The notes beneath the pieces were generated by a model, which worked only from the letters and a program-made list of their open reading frames with translations, was not told the DNA's origin and made no database searches. This document shows, one piece after another, positions 15,131 through 25,038 of a stretch of 64,000 nucleotides of DNA. The stretch's first letter is position 1. Every line of letters begins with the position of its first letter. The position numbers and the translations under genes are program-made. Where the stretch lies: NCBI RefSeq assembly GCF_003837865.1, contig NZ_RQIS01000013.1:415-64414 (forward strand). The letters run 5' to 3'. The stretch is from Paraburkholderia dinghuensis. Lineage in GTDB: Bacteria > Pseudomonadota > Gammaproteobacteria > Burkholderiales > Burkholderiaceae.

Positions 15131-17149
15131 TCACACGTTTGGCTGCCCTGGCAGGCCTTCCCGCTTGATTGTCCGCTGCATGAACCGATATCTCGCCCCA
15201 CGCCATAAGGACTTACCGCGAATTGCGTCGAGCAGCGACTCCAAGTCTTCGTCATCCGGATCGGCGTGACGAGCCGCTTCCGTCCAGCGGACGGCCTCCT
15301 TGTAGTTGTAGTGCTCCGTGTTTTTCTCGCCATACCACCAGCCCAGCGCCTGCATGGCACCGACATGCCCGCTGCGCGCAATCTCGATCGTGCGGGGCAA
15401 GACGTGCAGCCGTGCGAACCGTGGGAACCCGCGGTTGCTCAACACCCAGCCATGCGCTCCTTCGAGGCGGGACAATATGTCTTGAGAGAAGTCGTCGAGT
15501 TCGTCTTGCGACCGGAGTAGATTCACTGCGGTATCCAGATGCCTGAGAGCATCCCGAGCCGCTTCACCCGCCTGGTTTCCGGTGATCGTGTTGTTGAGCA
15601 CGCCCTTGAGTTGCCCTGAGACGAGATTGATCATCGCCACGATATGGCCGTTGGCGGCAGCCTGCCGGAAATATTGAATCGCGCGGTCGTGATCGTTGCC
15701 CTCGTCGTCGAAATAGCAGCCGCAGAGGAATTGCGAGCTGGCATCGCCATAGTCAGCGGCCCTCAGCCACATCGGCAGGAACGGCTGGTCGCCCTCGATA
15801 TTCCTGAGATCGTCGATGCACTTAAAGGGAGAGAAACCGGTATAGCTGAGATCAGGCGTAAGCTCTGCCGCCCTTCGATACCAGCCCTCGGCCACTTCCG
15901 GTCGCTTTTCGACGCCAGCCCAACCCTGCGAGCACAGGAAACCGTACAGGGCGGCGGCCGGCGAGTTCACCAACCGGTTGGTTGCGGCGATCTGGCCAAG
16001 CCACGGGCCTCTCTCCGAGCTAGCTACCCATGTCGCGACGGCGCGGACGATCTCCCACTCCTGCAAATGATTGTGCGGCGCGCTTACCACATAATGCTTG
16101 CCCGCTTCATCAAACCGGCCGAGCTTGGCGAGTAGATAGGCGATATATTTATGGACGCGTCCGCGCAGATTATCGGGTAGTGGACGCTTCGCCAGAGCCT
16201 CGCCGATCTTCAACTGATTCCGGACTACCCGCTCGTCTTCCAGAAGATAGCCGTCGACCTCCATCTCGTCATACCACGCAACAAAGCGCAGCACGTTGCG
16301 CTCGATTTCATCGAAACGCGCGCACAACGGCTGGTCGACGAATTCGAGCATTTCCTTGATGCTCCCGCCCCAGCGCGGCATGCGCAGAAACACATAGCGC
16401 GCGGCTGCTTCGAGCGCGAATGGATCCATGGCGAAGGCGACGCGCAACCAGTATTGCAGGGGAACAGCGCCTTCATCGACCGTTATTTCGGTGGCCGGGT
16501 CGCGGCGCCACGACAAAGCATCGCCGGTCAGGACGCCCGAGAGCATGTCCGGCAAGGACTGGTTGAAAGTCTGTCCGCCCGAACGGCCGCGCAATGCCGC
16601 AAGGTCCCCGGATACCCGACGCGCGGGTATGCTCTCCGGACGCTCGCCTTGCAATAGCCATGCGGAACACCAGCCCGGCTCCCCGACCGCCGCGACGGAG
16701 TAAAGCACGGCGCGCGCGGAGAGCCACGCGTGCGCGTCTTTCTGCAGAAGTCTGAAGAGCGCGCAAAACATGGCATCCTGCGCGAAGCCGCAGCACGACC
16801 ACATGGCGTCTGTTACCTCGTCAGCCATGCTCCCGCCACGATATTCGCCGAACCAGGCGGACCAGTAGGCGACTTCCAGCATGCCAGGGAAAGAGCTTGA
16901 CGGATGGGCTTCGCTCCAGAGAAGCAATTGCTCGAGCACGGCCGGGCCGCTCTTCAGGGCATGAATCGAGAAATCGTTCTCCCACCGGCTGTAGTCTTGC
17001 TGGCCGCGGTAATCGTGCGCCTTCTAGCGTAGTTGCGAAAGCAACTGCTCCAGCTTGTCCCATTCGTGCGCTGGCATGAGGGTTTCGAAATCGATGGGGA
17101 TGTCATGCGCCCTCGCCTCTTCAACGGGCAGGGCTTTTGCTTGAGTCAT
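15131..17149 (-). pseudogene. DUF4034/Sel1-repeat protein with an internal amber codon
   Basis: From the ATG at 17149 the frame opens with 41 codons (MTQAKALPVEEARAHDIPID...), then TAG at 17024-17026, then continues open for over 600 codons to 15131. The protein has a DUF4034-like N-terminal region (WENDFSIHALKSGP, MLEVAYWSAWFGEYRGG) and a C-terminal part with Sel1-like helical repeats (LCGCYFDDEGNDHDRAIQYFRQAAANGHIVAM, VGAMQALGWWYGEKNTEHYNYKEAVRW), typical of protein-binding solenoids. It follows the PcfJ-like gene by 28 bp. Translation could restart at internal GTG/ATG codons near 16939 but without an evident ribosome site. Confidence 0.6.
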
Positions 17150-17177
17150 GGCAATTAATGTTGATTGTGAGAATCGG

Positions 17178-18979
17178 TTATGCAGCGGATGAAAGGTCGA
17201 AGGACGACCAGTTCAGCTTTTTCCAGACCGCGCTGGAGCGCTGGAAATCGTCCCATTCGACTAGCGCCGCCATGTTCGGCTCCGCGCGCGGGTCGGCGCT
17301 CCGGGGAACCAGCGAGGTGCGGCCGCGCGCGGCCGCGAGACCGAACATCGTCCAGCCGTCGAAGCACGCGCGCACTCGCTGGGCGTTGAGCAGGAGCAAG
17401 GACCACGCAAGCGGTGCCTCGACGAGCCCCCAGACGACCAGAAATCGCAACAGATAGCTTTGACGCATGGCATGCGCCGCGAGAAGCTGCCACGCTTTGC
17501 CTGGCACATCGCCCCGGATCGCGGCGAGTCCACGAAAGCTCGGGCAGTAAAAGAAGTTCCGCCGGAAGCGCGTCACCGCCTCCCTGCCATCGCGACCCAG
17601 ACCGAGCTCCTCGCAGATCTGCGCCTGCTGTCGCCGTGCAAAAGCCGTGGAAAGCTTCAGCGAGCGTGTCATGCCTGTGCCGGCGTGCCGGAAAAACTGC
17701 GGTTCGGCGACGGCGAGTGCCCATTTCCTGCGGCGTTGGCGCGTCGAGGAGCCCGACAGTCGTGCAAGCCAGCCCTCGCCGTCAGCGGATAAAAGGTCAG
17801 GCATGCCAGGGAAATGGCGGGCAAAAACGTCTTCAGGCCAACTTGCGTCCGGCAGATCGTCGCTCGATGATATTTCGATCGCCGCTGTAACCGCAGCGTG
17901 CCGGGGGCCCCCTGCGTCGGCAAGCGTGTTACCAGCGGCGAGCGCGAGCCACTGTGTGCGGGGATCAGGCGCACGAAGCTGGCTCGCCAGATGAGGAAAA
18001 ACCGCGATGAGATCGTGTTGTTCGTCGAGCGCATCCATCTCGGCGAAGCTCTTGTAGCCGAACTCGACAGGCTTGCCCGGCACCGCGGGAAGCGCGTGCG
18101 GGATGGCGCCGAGATTGGACAGATCGACACTGTCGTTCGGACGGGGACGCAAGGTATTGAGCAGCGCCAGGACATCGGGCAAGTAGCGGGCCGTCGGCGT
18201 CGCGTTCTGCTTACCCTTGATCTGCCCCACGCTCCATTCGCCGAAATCCTCGATCAGGCTGATCGTCACATGCGGACGGTTGCTCGCGTCCCGCAGGCTG
18301 AAGAGACGCAATCGTCCCTCTTCGCATGCGCTTGCGTAATACTCGCCATAGCCGCCTTCAAGGCGGTCGCGGTCGGCGAACTGACCGAGGCAATGCTGCA
18401 TGTGGAACGACTCGTAAGACATCTCGCCGGCAGCACATTACGCGAGCCGTGCAATTCGACGAATTGTCCATTGGGTGTCGCGAGGACCGCCTGAATGGCC
18501 AAAGCTTCGCTTTCCCTCCAGCCACGCTGACGCCGGGTCCTCATGCGGTCGTGATCGTCGTGCCATCCTTTGAAGGCGGCCGCGGCAGTGATGCGCTGAA
18601 GCCTTCCCGCTCCCAGCGTCGACAGACGGGTCTGCAGGAATTCGACCAGGCAGTTCTCCTGCTCAAGCAGGAGATTGTGCTCGGGATCGATGTAGATCAT
18701 GTCGCGCCTGCCGGCCGACAGTTTCTGGCGAAACCAGTCCGGAACAGGCGCCGCCCCACAGCAAATCTGCCACGCTTCGATACTCGTCACCGCTACGACG
18801 TGCTCGAAACTGCCTATCACCCAGCGGAAAAAATGCGTTTCGAGCCAGCGGCTGACGTCGGCACGATCGCGTCGCAGGCTACTGCGTCTCGCGATAGACT
18901 GCCGGATGGACGCGGCATTGACGACGTCACGCGAAGACGTGGGAGTAACGTTCGTAAAAGACGCAGAGAGACTGGACAT
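17178..18979 (-). pseudogene. PcfJ-like protein, frameshifted
   Basis: The N-terminal part (from ATG 18979: RWLETHFFRWVIGSFEHVV ... AIQAVLATPNGQFVELHGSR) is in one frame, and the rest (MSYESFHMQHCLGQFADRD...) is in another; the shift is near 18,430. Together they show the PcfJ core: HCLGxF, a gap, EEGRLRLFSLRDASNRPHVTI, then VGQIKGKQNA. The remaining 300 residues are helical and unassigned, with a hydrophobic stretch LLRFLVVWGLVEAPLAWSLLLL near the end. PcfJ was named on conjugative plasmids, but its role is not established. One lost base explains the break. It is probably co-transcribed with the DUF4034 gene. Confidence 0.55.
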
Positions 18980-19364
18980 GTCGAGGGTTCGGTGCGCGAG
19001 AAAATAAAATGGACTTCTTCCACTGGGCGCAATCGCGCCCACGTTTGCGGACAGCCATTCGCGTTGTTTCGGTACGTGCCTTGGCCACTATCGATCCGCC
19101 GAGGTAGCCGGCGGTCAGATAGCTTCCGTTTGTTCCGTAACCCGCTGCTATTTCACGCCTGTTTTCTCGCATTCGACGCGCCTTCCTCTTTGATCTGTGC
19201 GCCCGCGCACCTTCGTGCAAGCCAGTTAAGCTAACTCGCATCGCGGATCGTGTTCGCGGAGTGGCTGCAAGATTTGACATGAATCAAGGGGGCGGATCGT
19301 CAGAGGACATCTGACGCGAGGTGCGTATCCAGAGTGGCTGGAGTGGCGACTGCAGAGATAGTCG
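18980..19364. other. Intergenic stretch, no supported gene
   Basis: Upstream of the PcfJ-like gene. The only reading frames are short and not recognisable. It should hold the promoter of the PcfJ/DUF4034 pair, but no convincing boxes stand out. Confidence 0.35.
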
Positions 19365-19392
19365 AAAAACGGACCGCAAGGTCCGTTTTTTT
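19365..19392. terminator. Rho-independent terminator, bidirectional shape
   Basis: AAAAACGGACC, loop GCAA, GGTCCGTTTTTTT: a strong GC stem with a tetraloop and a run of T on one side and A on the other. It can stop transcription from either direction. No intact gene ends directly at it, so it may be the leftover terminator of a lost gene next to the IS5 fragment. Confidence 0.75.
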
Positions 19393-19399
19393 ATCTGGT

Positions 19400-19551
19400 C
19401 CGGGGCGACCTTCTTGGTGATAGTGCCGCTCGATCAAGGCGAGCAGGGCCGTCCACGGCACCACCTTCTCCATCTGTGCCAGGAACACCTCACGCCGCGT
19501 CTGCTTTTTCTTGGCATCGAAACTCAACGAGGCGAACGAGCGCTGTTTCAT
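19400..19551 (-). pseudogene. IS5-family transposase, N-terminal fragment
   Basis: The first 50 or so residues of an IS5-type transposase (MKQRSFASLSFDAKKKQTRREVFLAQMEKVVPW ... IERHY) are present. Homology then ends and the frame runs into the terminator hairpin. All catalytic residues are missing. It is a different IS5 subtype from the one at 12542-13262. Confidence 0.65.
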
Positions 19552-19705
19552 CGGGGCGAGTCAGGCAAGGCGATGGCGCATCTTGGCTCGCGCTGAGACG
19601 ATCGTCTTTAGGACGCGTCCGGTAGTTGCGCCTTTGCCGTCGGAGCACACTCTCCGTTAATTGTGCAGAAATTTTCTAAGTTATGTCGAGCAACCTTTTG
19701 GATGA

Positions 19706-20467
19706 ATGACATTGGGCTATCTTCGCAAACGAGACGCCGCAGTATCCAATACGGCCTTTTGGGACCGTATGAAAGACCCTGACCCCGCTCTTCGGGTCAA
19801 GTTTCATATTCTCGGTGGCATTGTTGAGCCGCCGCGGCTTACGCCTGTCCAGCACGTGCTGTGGCCCATCGCAAATGAGCGCGATAAACAGGCTCGAGAG
19901 GCATCAATAGAGGACCTCTCAAATTGGCCCGGCGCTACTGAGCTGGTCAAGTTCTACAGTCAATATGATGGTTTCTTTTTTTGTCGTGCGTACGACGTTC
20001 GCTATGACAAGGCGCTTCCTCTAGTCGACATATTTGGGGCTACTGAGATACGGGAGTTGACGAGGCGCTACGAACCTGGTGGTGATCGTGCGTATTCGAT
20101 CGAACATAACAAGAGCAACAAGATCTATCGCGGCGGCTCCGGTTCATGGATCGTGTTCGGTGAGATCGACGGCGGACCCAACGCGCTATCTCTCTTCCTC
20201 GATGGAGAGTTCGCGGGGAATGTCTTTCTGATTCAATGCCAGCCGCGATTCAATATACTTAAACCGATCGCCAAGGGGTTTGAGGCTCTTCTTCAGCGAA
20301 TGGGGAAGGATCCTGCGGCTTTCCTTAGGCTGGTCGGCGCAACGGTGACGTTAAGTGGCGAAGAACATTGGCCCGGGTTTGACCCTGGGCTACCTCAGTA
20401 CGGCTTTACACCGCTTGACTATCTCAAAAGCATCCTTGCGATCGAGGAGCCAGCAGGAATTGGCTAG
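19706..20467 (+). CDS. SUKH/SMI1-like protein, possible orphan immunity factor
   Basis: A 253-residue cytoplasmic protein. The centre resembles the SUKH (SMI1/KNR4) fold: ATELVKFYSQYDGFFFCRAYD, then GGSGSWIVFGEIDGGPNALSLFL, DGEFAGNVFLI and the closing IAKGFEALLQRM helix. SUKH proteins commonly neutralise polymorphic toxins delivered by contact-dependent or type VI systems. No toxin gene is next to it, so it may be an orphan immunity gene acquired with the surrounding mosaic. Base composition is less GC-rich than the neighbours. The family call is moderate; an unrelated regulatory protein is possible. Confidence 0.5.
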   Translation: MTLGYLRKRDAAVSNTAFWDRMKDPDPALRVKFHILGGIVEPPRLTPVQHVLWPIANERDKQAREASIEDLSNWPGATELVKFYSQYDGFFFCRAYDVRYDKALPLVDIFGATEIRELTRRYEPGGDRAYSIEHNKSNKIYRGGSGSWIVFGEIDGGPNALSLFLDGEFAGNVFLIQCQPRFNILKPIAKGFEALLQRMGKDPAAFLRLVGATVTLSGEEHWPGFDPGLPQYGFTPLDYLKSILAIEEPAGIG

Positions 20468-21336
20468 TCGACTTTGTCGTTCCTCGAATTGTGCAGAGCA
20501 TCCTTTGGGACATCGCCCAGGCACGGACACCGGTGCAGTTGGAAACCTCCTCACGAAGCGAGCTGCACGCCGTGGCCTTTTCGCAGACCTGTGGGCGCTA
20601 GGCGACCGCGAATTGTTTCACTGGTCACTGCCCGACTCGTCGCGTGATGCGGCCGCGAAGGGCAGCTTTCCGGATCAGTCCCACTAAAGCCAGCGGCAAG
20701 CCACCACCACCGACAGTGACCCAGATTTTCCGGGCCGCTTTTTTTAGGTGGCAACCGGCACTTCCGGGGCACGCCGATTCCAGTGGCGGGCGCTACAGGA
20801 TTGCATCGTTAGGGTCATCCGCGAGCGAGCCGAACGTCGTGCAACCGTCGCGAAGGAATAGCCACGGAAGTCGTGGAGCGCAGGCAGGCTACGCATCATC
20901 TGCCGAAAAAATCGGCCAAACAATTCCGGCTGGATACGGCGCCCCTTAAAAAAGGATTTCATGGCCGCGCCCACCGATATCATCCGTTTCACGCGCCTTC
21001 TGCACGCCGATGGTGAGTTTATTCTGTTCGACAGTGGGGCCGTCACGAAATGGGCGGACCCGCGCAGGAACGCTCATCGCGGCTGGCTGCTTCTACAGTA
21101 CCGCTGAATCCCACCCGACATGCCAGGAGAATCCGCCGAGACGATCGGGTACAACGCGGACCGCCTTTTAGCCAGAGTGCCATACGGAAACAGCTTTGCT
21201 TTCGATATGCATTCAATCAGTTCCAGCTGACCGCTTACGCGATTTTCCGATCAGGCGACGCCACACCCAGCGCCATGCCAGGCAGATCGGCAAGGCCAGC
21301 AGCAGAAACGGAATGGCGTAGGACAACATATGAATG
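20468..21336. other. Non-coding or decayed stretch
   Basis: About 870 bp with no convincing gene. One 48-codon frame at 20961-21107 (MAAPTDIIRFTRLLHADGEF...) has an AAGGA site but no recognisable family and could be the head of a truncated gene. On the minus strand near 21213-21329 a short hydrophobic segment (LSYAIPFLLLALPICLAWRWV) may be a relic of a membrane protein. Confidence 0.35.
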
Positions 21337-21342
21337 GCATCG

Positions 21343-21510
21343 GCAATCTTCAGGCTGCAGTCGGCTTTCAACATCAACAATGGCGGATTCGCGAGGAACG
21401 AGTCGCTATTCAACCGGTTGGCGTACGTCGGACTTCAGAACGACACCTACGGCACATTAACCCTTGGCCGTCAGTTCGACTCCGTGGTCGATTACCTCTC
21501 TCCGCTATTC
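21343..21510 (+). pseudogene. Gram-negative porin, internal fragment
   Basis: About 55 codons match the early strands of a Burkholderia-type general porin: AIFRLQSAFNINNGGFARNESLFNRLAYVGLQNDTYGTLTLGRQFDSVVDYLSPL. The signal peptide, the first strands and the remaining three quarters are missing. It is not functional. A full porin of this family is encoded at 61229-62314. Confidence 0.6.
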
Positions 21511-21740
21511 CGGTCCAATACTTCTCGGAACTACCCTTGTTTGCGGGCCTGTCTGCCGATCTGCGCGTAAGCACTGTATCGATACCGTCTTGACCGATGC
21601 CGACTCTGCGACTGCAAGGTTACAATTTTTGCGGAACGGCGACCGTGCCGCATCTTATGGTAGTTTTCAAAGCGCCTGGAGACAGTCGTAATGCTGTCTG
21701 TCACGGAACATCAGGGCTTGTTCAAAGGGTGGACTAGAGA

Positions 21741-22365
21741 ATGAGTTGGCATACGTACATGCTTTTTATCGGTGCGAGTCTTGTGCTCTGCCTGGTGCCC
21801 GGCCCCGACATGCTATTTCTGTTGGGCCGCACGATCGCGCAGGGACGGGCTGCAGGATTATGTGCAGCCTTTGGCATCAACCTTGGTGCCTACATTCATT
21901 TGCTCGCAGCAGTGACAGGATTGTCTGCCCTGGTCCTCGCGTCGGCGACGGCATTTACTGTCGTGAAGTTCGTCGGAGCGGCTTATCTCGTCTATCTGGG
22001 TTGGGGGCGCGTTGCGCGCGAACGGCGGATTCGCGCTCCAGGAGAGCAGTGGCAAGAGTCCGCTAAGGCATGTCTTCTGGCAGGGATTTCTCAGCGACGT
22101 GCTAAACCCGAAGGTGGCTCTGTTCTACACTGCACTACTGCCTCAATTCATGAGCGCGCATGATCCTCGACCGGTCGCACATCTCTTCGAGCTGGGCGTG
22201 ATCGGCAACACCGTTGGGATCAGCACAAGCATCGCCTATGTTTTTCTCGCATCGCGAATGACGCAAGCGCTTCGGCGAAACGCAACCATCTCGGCTTGGC
22301 TGACAAAGGCAATGGGCGCTTTGTTCATCGGGTTAGGTGCGAAACTCGCGACGGAGAAGCTGTGA
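21741..22365 (+). pseudogene. LysE/RhtB-family exporter, frameshifted
   Basis: The first frame gives the family opening: a membrane segment, then LVPGPDMLFLLGRTIAQGRAAGL, GINLGAYIHLLAAVTGLSALV and VVKFVGAAYLVYLG. Near 22000-22012, in a run of G, the frame changes and the second half (SDVLNPKVALFYTALLPQF, AYVFLASRMTQAL, AMGALFIGLGAKLA) continues to 22365. LysE-type proteins export amino acids or small metabolites. One base inserted or lost in the GGGGG tract explains the break. The stop codon directly abuts the left end of the IS66 element. Confidence 0.7.
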
Positions 22366-22418
22366 GCAAGCATGCGATCTGCACCGATACGATGGACGCT
22401 GACTTATGCGAGGCTTGG

Positions 22419-24008
22419 CTAGCGGATTGGATCGATGCGTGCGGAGGCGGGCAGCATAGGAGCGACGTTCCAAGGTAGTAGTTCTTCAATCCTGTTCGCT
22501 GGGTGATCGGCGATGCGTTCGATGACGTAATGCAGGTAGGCTTCGGGGTCAATGCCATTCAGGCGGGCAGAACCGATCAGGCTGTACATGGCGGCTGCGC
22601 GCTCCCCGCCTGAGTCAGCGCCGGCGAATAAAAAATTCCGCCTCCCGATTGCCACGCCCCTCAATGCCCGTTCAGCGATCAAATTGTCGATTTCGGCCTG
22701 ACCATCGCTGCAGTAATAGATCAGCGCAGGCCCGCGATTCAACGAGTACTGGATCGCTTTGGTCGTGTCCGACTTCGCGGAGAGTGTGAGAAGCGTCGCC
22801 TCGAACCACCGCTTCATTTCATCAAGCAGTGGAACGGCTTGCGCCTGGCGGATGCGCCGTCGTTCTTCAGGTGGCTTTCCACGAATGTGCTCTTCGATGC
22901 GATAGAGTGCGCCGAAGCGCTTCAGTGCTTCGTTGGTAATGGGCGATGGCCGCACCGCGTGCAAATCGTGCAGCTTTCGTCGCGCATGCGCCATACACGC
23001 TGCCTCTCGAATCGCACCGCCGACGTACAACTCCGCGTAACCGGCGAATGCGTCTGCCTGCAGTACGCCCTTGAAGTTGGCAAGATGTCGCTGGGGATGT
23101 TCGCCGCGACGATCCGGTGTATAGGCAAACCGGACCGCTGGAGGATCCGAGGCACCACTGGGCCGATCGTCGCGCACATACACCCAGAGACGGCCTGTCT
23201 TGGTCCTGCCATTGCCTGGCGCGAGCACCGGCAGCGGCGTATCGTCACCGTGAACCTTGGCGCCTCCAAGGGCATGGCGGCGTACCGCGTCGACCAGCGG
23301 ATTGAGCAGCCACGTCACACTACCCAGCCAGTGGCCCATGGTGCCCGGCTTGATCTCGACGCCGTCACGCGCGTACATGACAGACTGCCGGTAGAACGGG
23401 ATGTGGTACGCGAACTTCGATGTTGCGATATGTGCGAGCAGTGCCGGCCCCGGAAGGCCACGATCGATTGGGCGGCTCGCCGCTGCGGCCTGCACGATGC
23501 AGTCGCAGCACGAACAGGCGAACTTGGGGCGCCGATGATGGATGACGCGGAAGTGTGCACGCACGTATTCGAGCTGATCGGACACATCTTCGCCCAGCGG
23601 CTTGAGCGCGCCACCACACCCTGGGCAGTGCTCATCAATGGGCAGATGTACGCGCTCTTCTCGCTCAAGGTGATCGGGCAGCGATTTACGACCGGTGCTC
23701 TCGCGACGTGGTTGCGTCTTCTTCGCGTCAGTCTGGGCGGCCGCACCTTCGTCAGTCTGAAGGTCCTCAAGTCGTAGCTCAAGCTGCTCGATCTGACGCG
23801 CCAGCTTCTCGGACTTACGACCGAATTGCATGCGGCGAAGCTTTGCGATCGTCAGCTTCAGATGTTCGATCTCGATCGTGCGGGAGCTGAGCTGATCCTG
23901 CAGTTCGGCGACCCGCTGCGCGTTTGCATGGGCCGACACCGCATGCGCGCGTACCAACGCCTTCAGCGCGTCAATGTCGTCGGGCAGGTCGGTATCGGCC
24001 AGATCCAT
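22419..24008 (-). CDS. tnpC: IS66-family transposase TnpC
   Basis: A 529-residue IS66 transposase that looks intact. An N-terminal leucine-zipper-like coiled coil (LQDQLSSRTIEIEHLKLTIAKLRRMQFGRKSEKL) leads to a zinc-finger-like region (HCPGCGGAL ... FACSCCDCIVQA). The DDE domain follows: VHGDDTPLPVL with the first Asp, LQADAFAGYAEL with the second, and RALRGVAIGRRNFLFAGADSGGERAAAMYSLIGSA with the final Glu. The end LNGIDPEAYLHYVIERI is IS66-typical. It follows tnpB by 33 bp. Confidence 0.92.
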   Translation of the reverse strand: MDLADTDLPDDIDALKALVRAHAVSAHANAQRVAELQDQLSSRTIEIEHLKLTIAKLRRMQFGRKSEKLARQIEQLELRLEDLQTDEGAAAQTDAKKTQPRRESTGRKSLPDHLEREERVHLPIDEHCPGCGGALKPLGEDVSDQLEYVRAHFRVIHHRRPKFACSCCDCIVQAAAASRPIDRGLPGPALLAHIATSKFAYHIPFYRQSVMYARDGVEIKPGTMGHWLGSVTWLLNPLVDAVRRHALGGAKVHGDDTPLPVLAPGNGRTKTGRLWVYVRDDRPSGASDPPAVRFAYTPDRRGEHPQRHLANFKGVLQADAFAGYAELYVGGAIREAACMAHARRKLHDLHAVRPSPITNEALKRFGALYRIEEHIRGKPPEERRRIRQAQAVPLLDEMKRWFEATLLTLSAKSDTTKAIQYSLNRGPALIYYCSDGQAEIDNLIAERALRGVAIGRRNFLFAGADSGGERAAAMYSLIGSARLNGIDPEAYLHYVIERIADHPANRIEELLPWNVAPMLPASARIDPIR

Positions 24009-24041
24009 TGCGACCGTTTACGACCATCTGGCTCACATGGA

Positions 24042-24407
24042 TCATCGGGTAACAGACGTTTGCAAAGCGCTGCGCGGACGTGCTGCGTCGACCGGTTCTC
24101 GCCAGTCAAAGCCTTCGAGCAACAAGGCAAGCTGCGCCGTCGTGAGAGCCACAACACCGGCGTCGGCGCGGGGCCAGGCGAAACGCCCCTTCTCAAGACG
24201 CTTCGCAAGTAAACATAGGCCGCCATCGATCCAGTACAACGCCTTCAGAAGGTCACCGCGGCGGCCTCTGAAGATAAAAATATGGCCTCCATAAGGGTCT
24301 CTCTCCAACACCATCTGTACCTTCGCGGCGAGCGAATTGAAGCCGGCGCGCATGTCAGTGACGCCCGCAGCGATCCAGATCCGGGTGTTTGCAGGCAGGC
24401 CGATCAT
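24042..24407 (-). CDS. tnpB: IS66 accessory protein TnpB
   Basis: A 121-residue IS66 Orf2 protein, beginning MIGLPANTRIWIAAGVTDMRAGFNSLAAKVQ, with the conserved GGHIFIFRGRRGDLLKALYWIDGGLCLLAKRLEKGRF core. It is required with TnpA and TnpC for transposition, but its molecular role is unclear. Its start overlaps the end of tnpA by 4 bp (ATGA), which indicates translational coupling. The C-terminal tail is slightly long. Confidence 0.9.
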   Translation of the reverse strand: MIGLPANTRIWIAAGVTDMRAGFNSLAAKVQMVLERDPYGGHIFIFRGRRGDLLKALYWIDGGLCLLAKRLEKGRFAWPRADAGVVALTTAQLALLLEGFDWREPVDAARPRSALQTSVTR

Positions 24408-24841
24408 CGAAGAATCCGCTCGAGGACCAGACGCAATATCGTCGCGTCAGGCACGCCTTCTATCCGAAGGGACGTATTACCATGTTGAAGCTGAATGCAG
24501 CCCTTTGCAGCGACGGCCGGTGCAGGCGCGTCTTGCGCATCCGGCGCCTGAACTGTCAATCGGTCGGACTGTGCATCGACAACGCCAGGCAGCATGGCCT
24601 GCATCTGCGCATCCTCGACTAGCAAACCCTGAGCGTAAAGTTTGCGCCACGCCCACACCTGGTTGGCGTTGATGTTGTTCTCGCGGGCAATCCGGGCGAC
24701 CGCGGCGCCGGGCTCAAACGTCTGCTCAACAACCGATCGTTTCCACTCCAATGGATGCCGTCGGTTCTGCCGCTTGGCGGGTAACTCGACTGTCTGAGAC
24801 ACCGTGTCCATTCTCCGCTTTTTGTGGACACGGTCGGTCAT
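24404..24841 (-). CDS. tnpA: IS66 accessory protein TnpA
   Basis: A 145-residue IS66 Orf1 protein with an IS3/IS66-type helix-turn-helix: HPLEWKRSVVEQTFEPGAAVARIARENNINANQVWAWRKLYAQGLL. The linker is Ala- and Asp-rich, and the end (IRIEGVPDATILRLVLERILR) is family-typical. It probably binds the element ends. An alternative ATG at 24811 would remove ten residues. Confidence 0.88.
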   Translation of the reverse strand: MTDRVHKKRRMDTVSQTVELPAKRQNRRHPLEWKRSVVEQTFEPGAAVARIARENNINANQVWAWRKLYAQGLLVEDAQMQAMLPGVVDAQSDRLTVQAPDAQDAPAPAVAAKGCIQLQHGNTSLRIEGVPDATILRLVLERILR

Positions 24842-25038
24842 CCGTGCCCGTCTCAGGCGATGATTGCATCATCTGCGCAAGGCGGGGGAACGGTACAGAT
24901 CAGACGCTTACCGTCCTTATGCGTCCTGGCGACAAAGCGACTGCGTCGAGTCGTTCGGGCCACCATAGCGGAGCCCATTCCCACTGGATGAATCCATGAT
25001 CGACCTTGATAACGCGAATGCGGCCGCGCCCGCACCAG

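Larger units (their letters stand above)
22366..24911 (-). mobile_element. Complete IS66-family insertion sequence
   Basis: A 2,546-bp element with the three standard IS66 genes in order on the minus strand. Imperfect terminal repeats are visible: GTAAGCGTCTGATCTGTACCG (reverse of 24891-24911) against GCAAGCATGCGATCTGCACCG at 22366-22386, with 16 of 21 positions the same. The 8-bp flanks (AGCTGTGA on the left, CGTCCTTA on the right) do not match, although IS66 insertions normally duplicate 8 bp. Confidence 0.75.

Noticed and set aside
14988..15269. Overlapping plus-strand frames near the end of the DUF4034 gene
   Set aside because: They have low-complexity Arg/Ser/Pro-rich composition and overlap the C-terminal end of a real gene.
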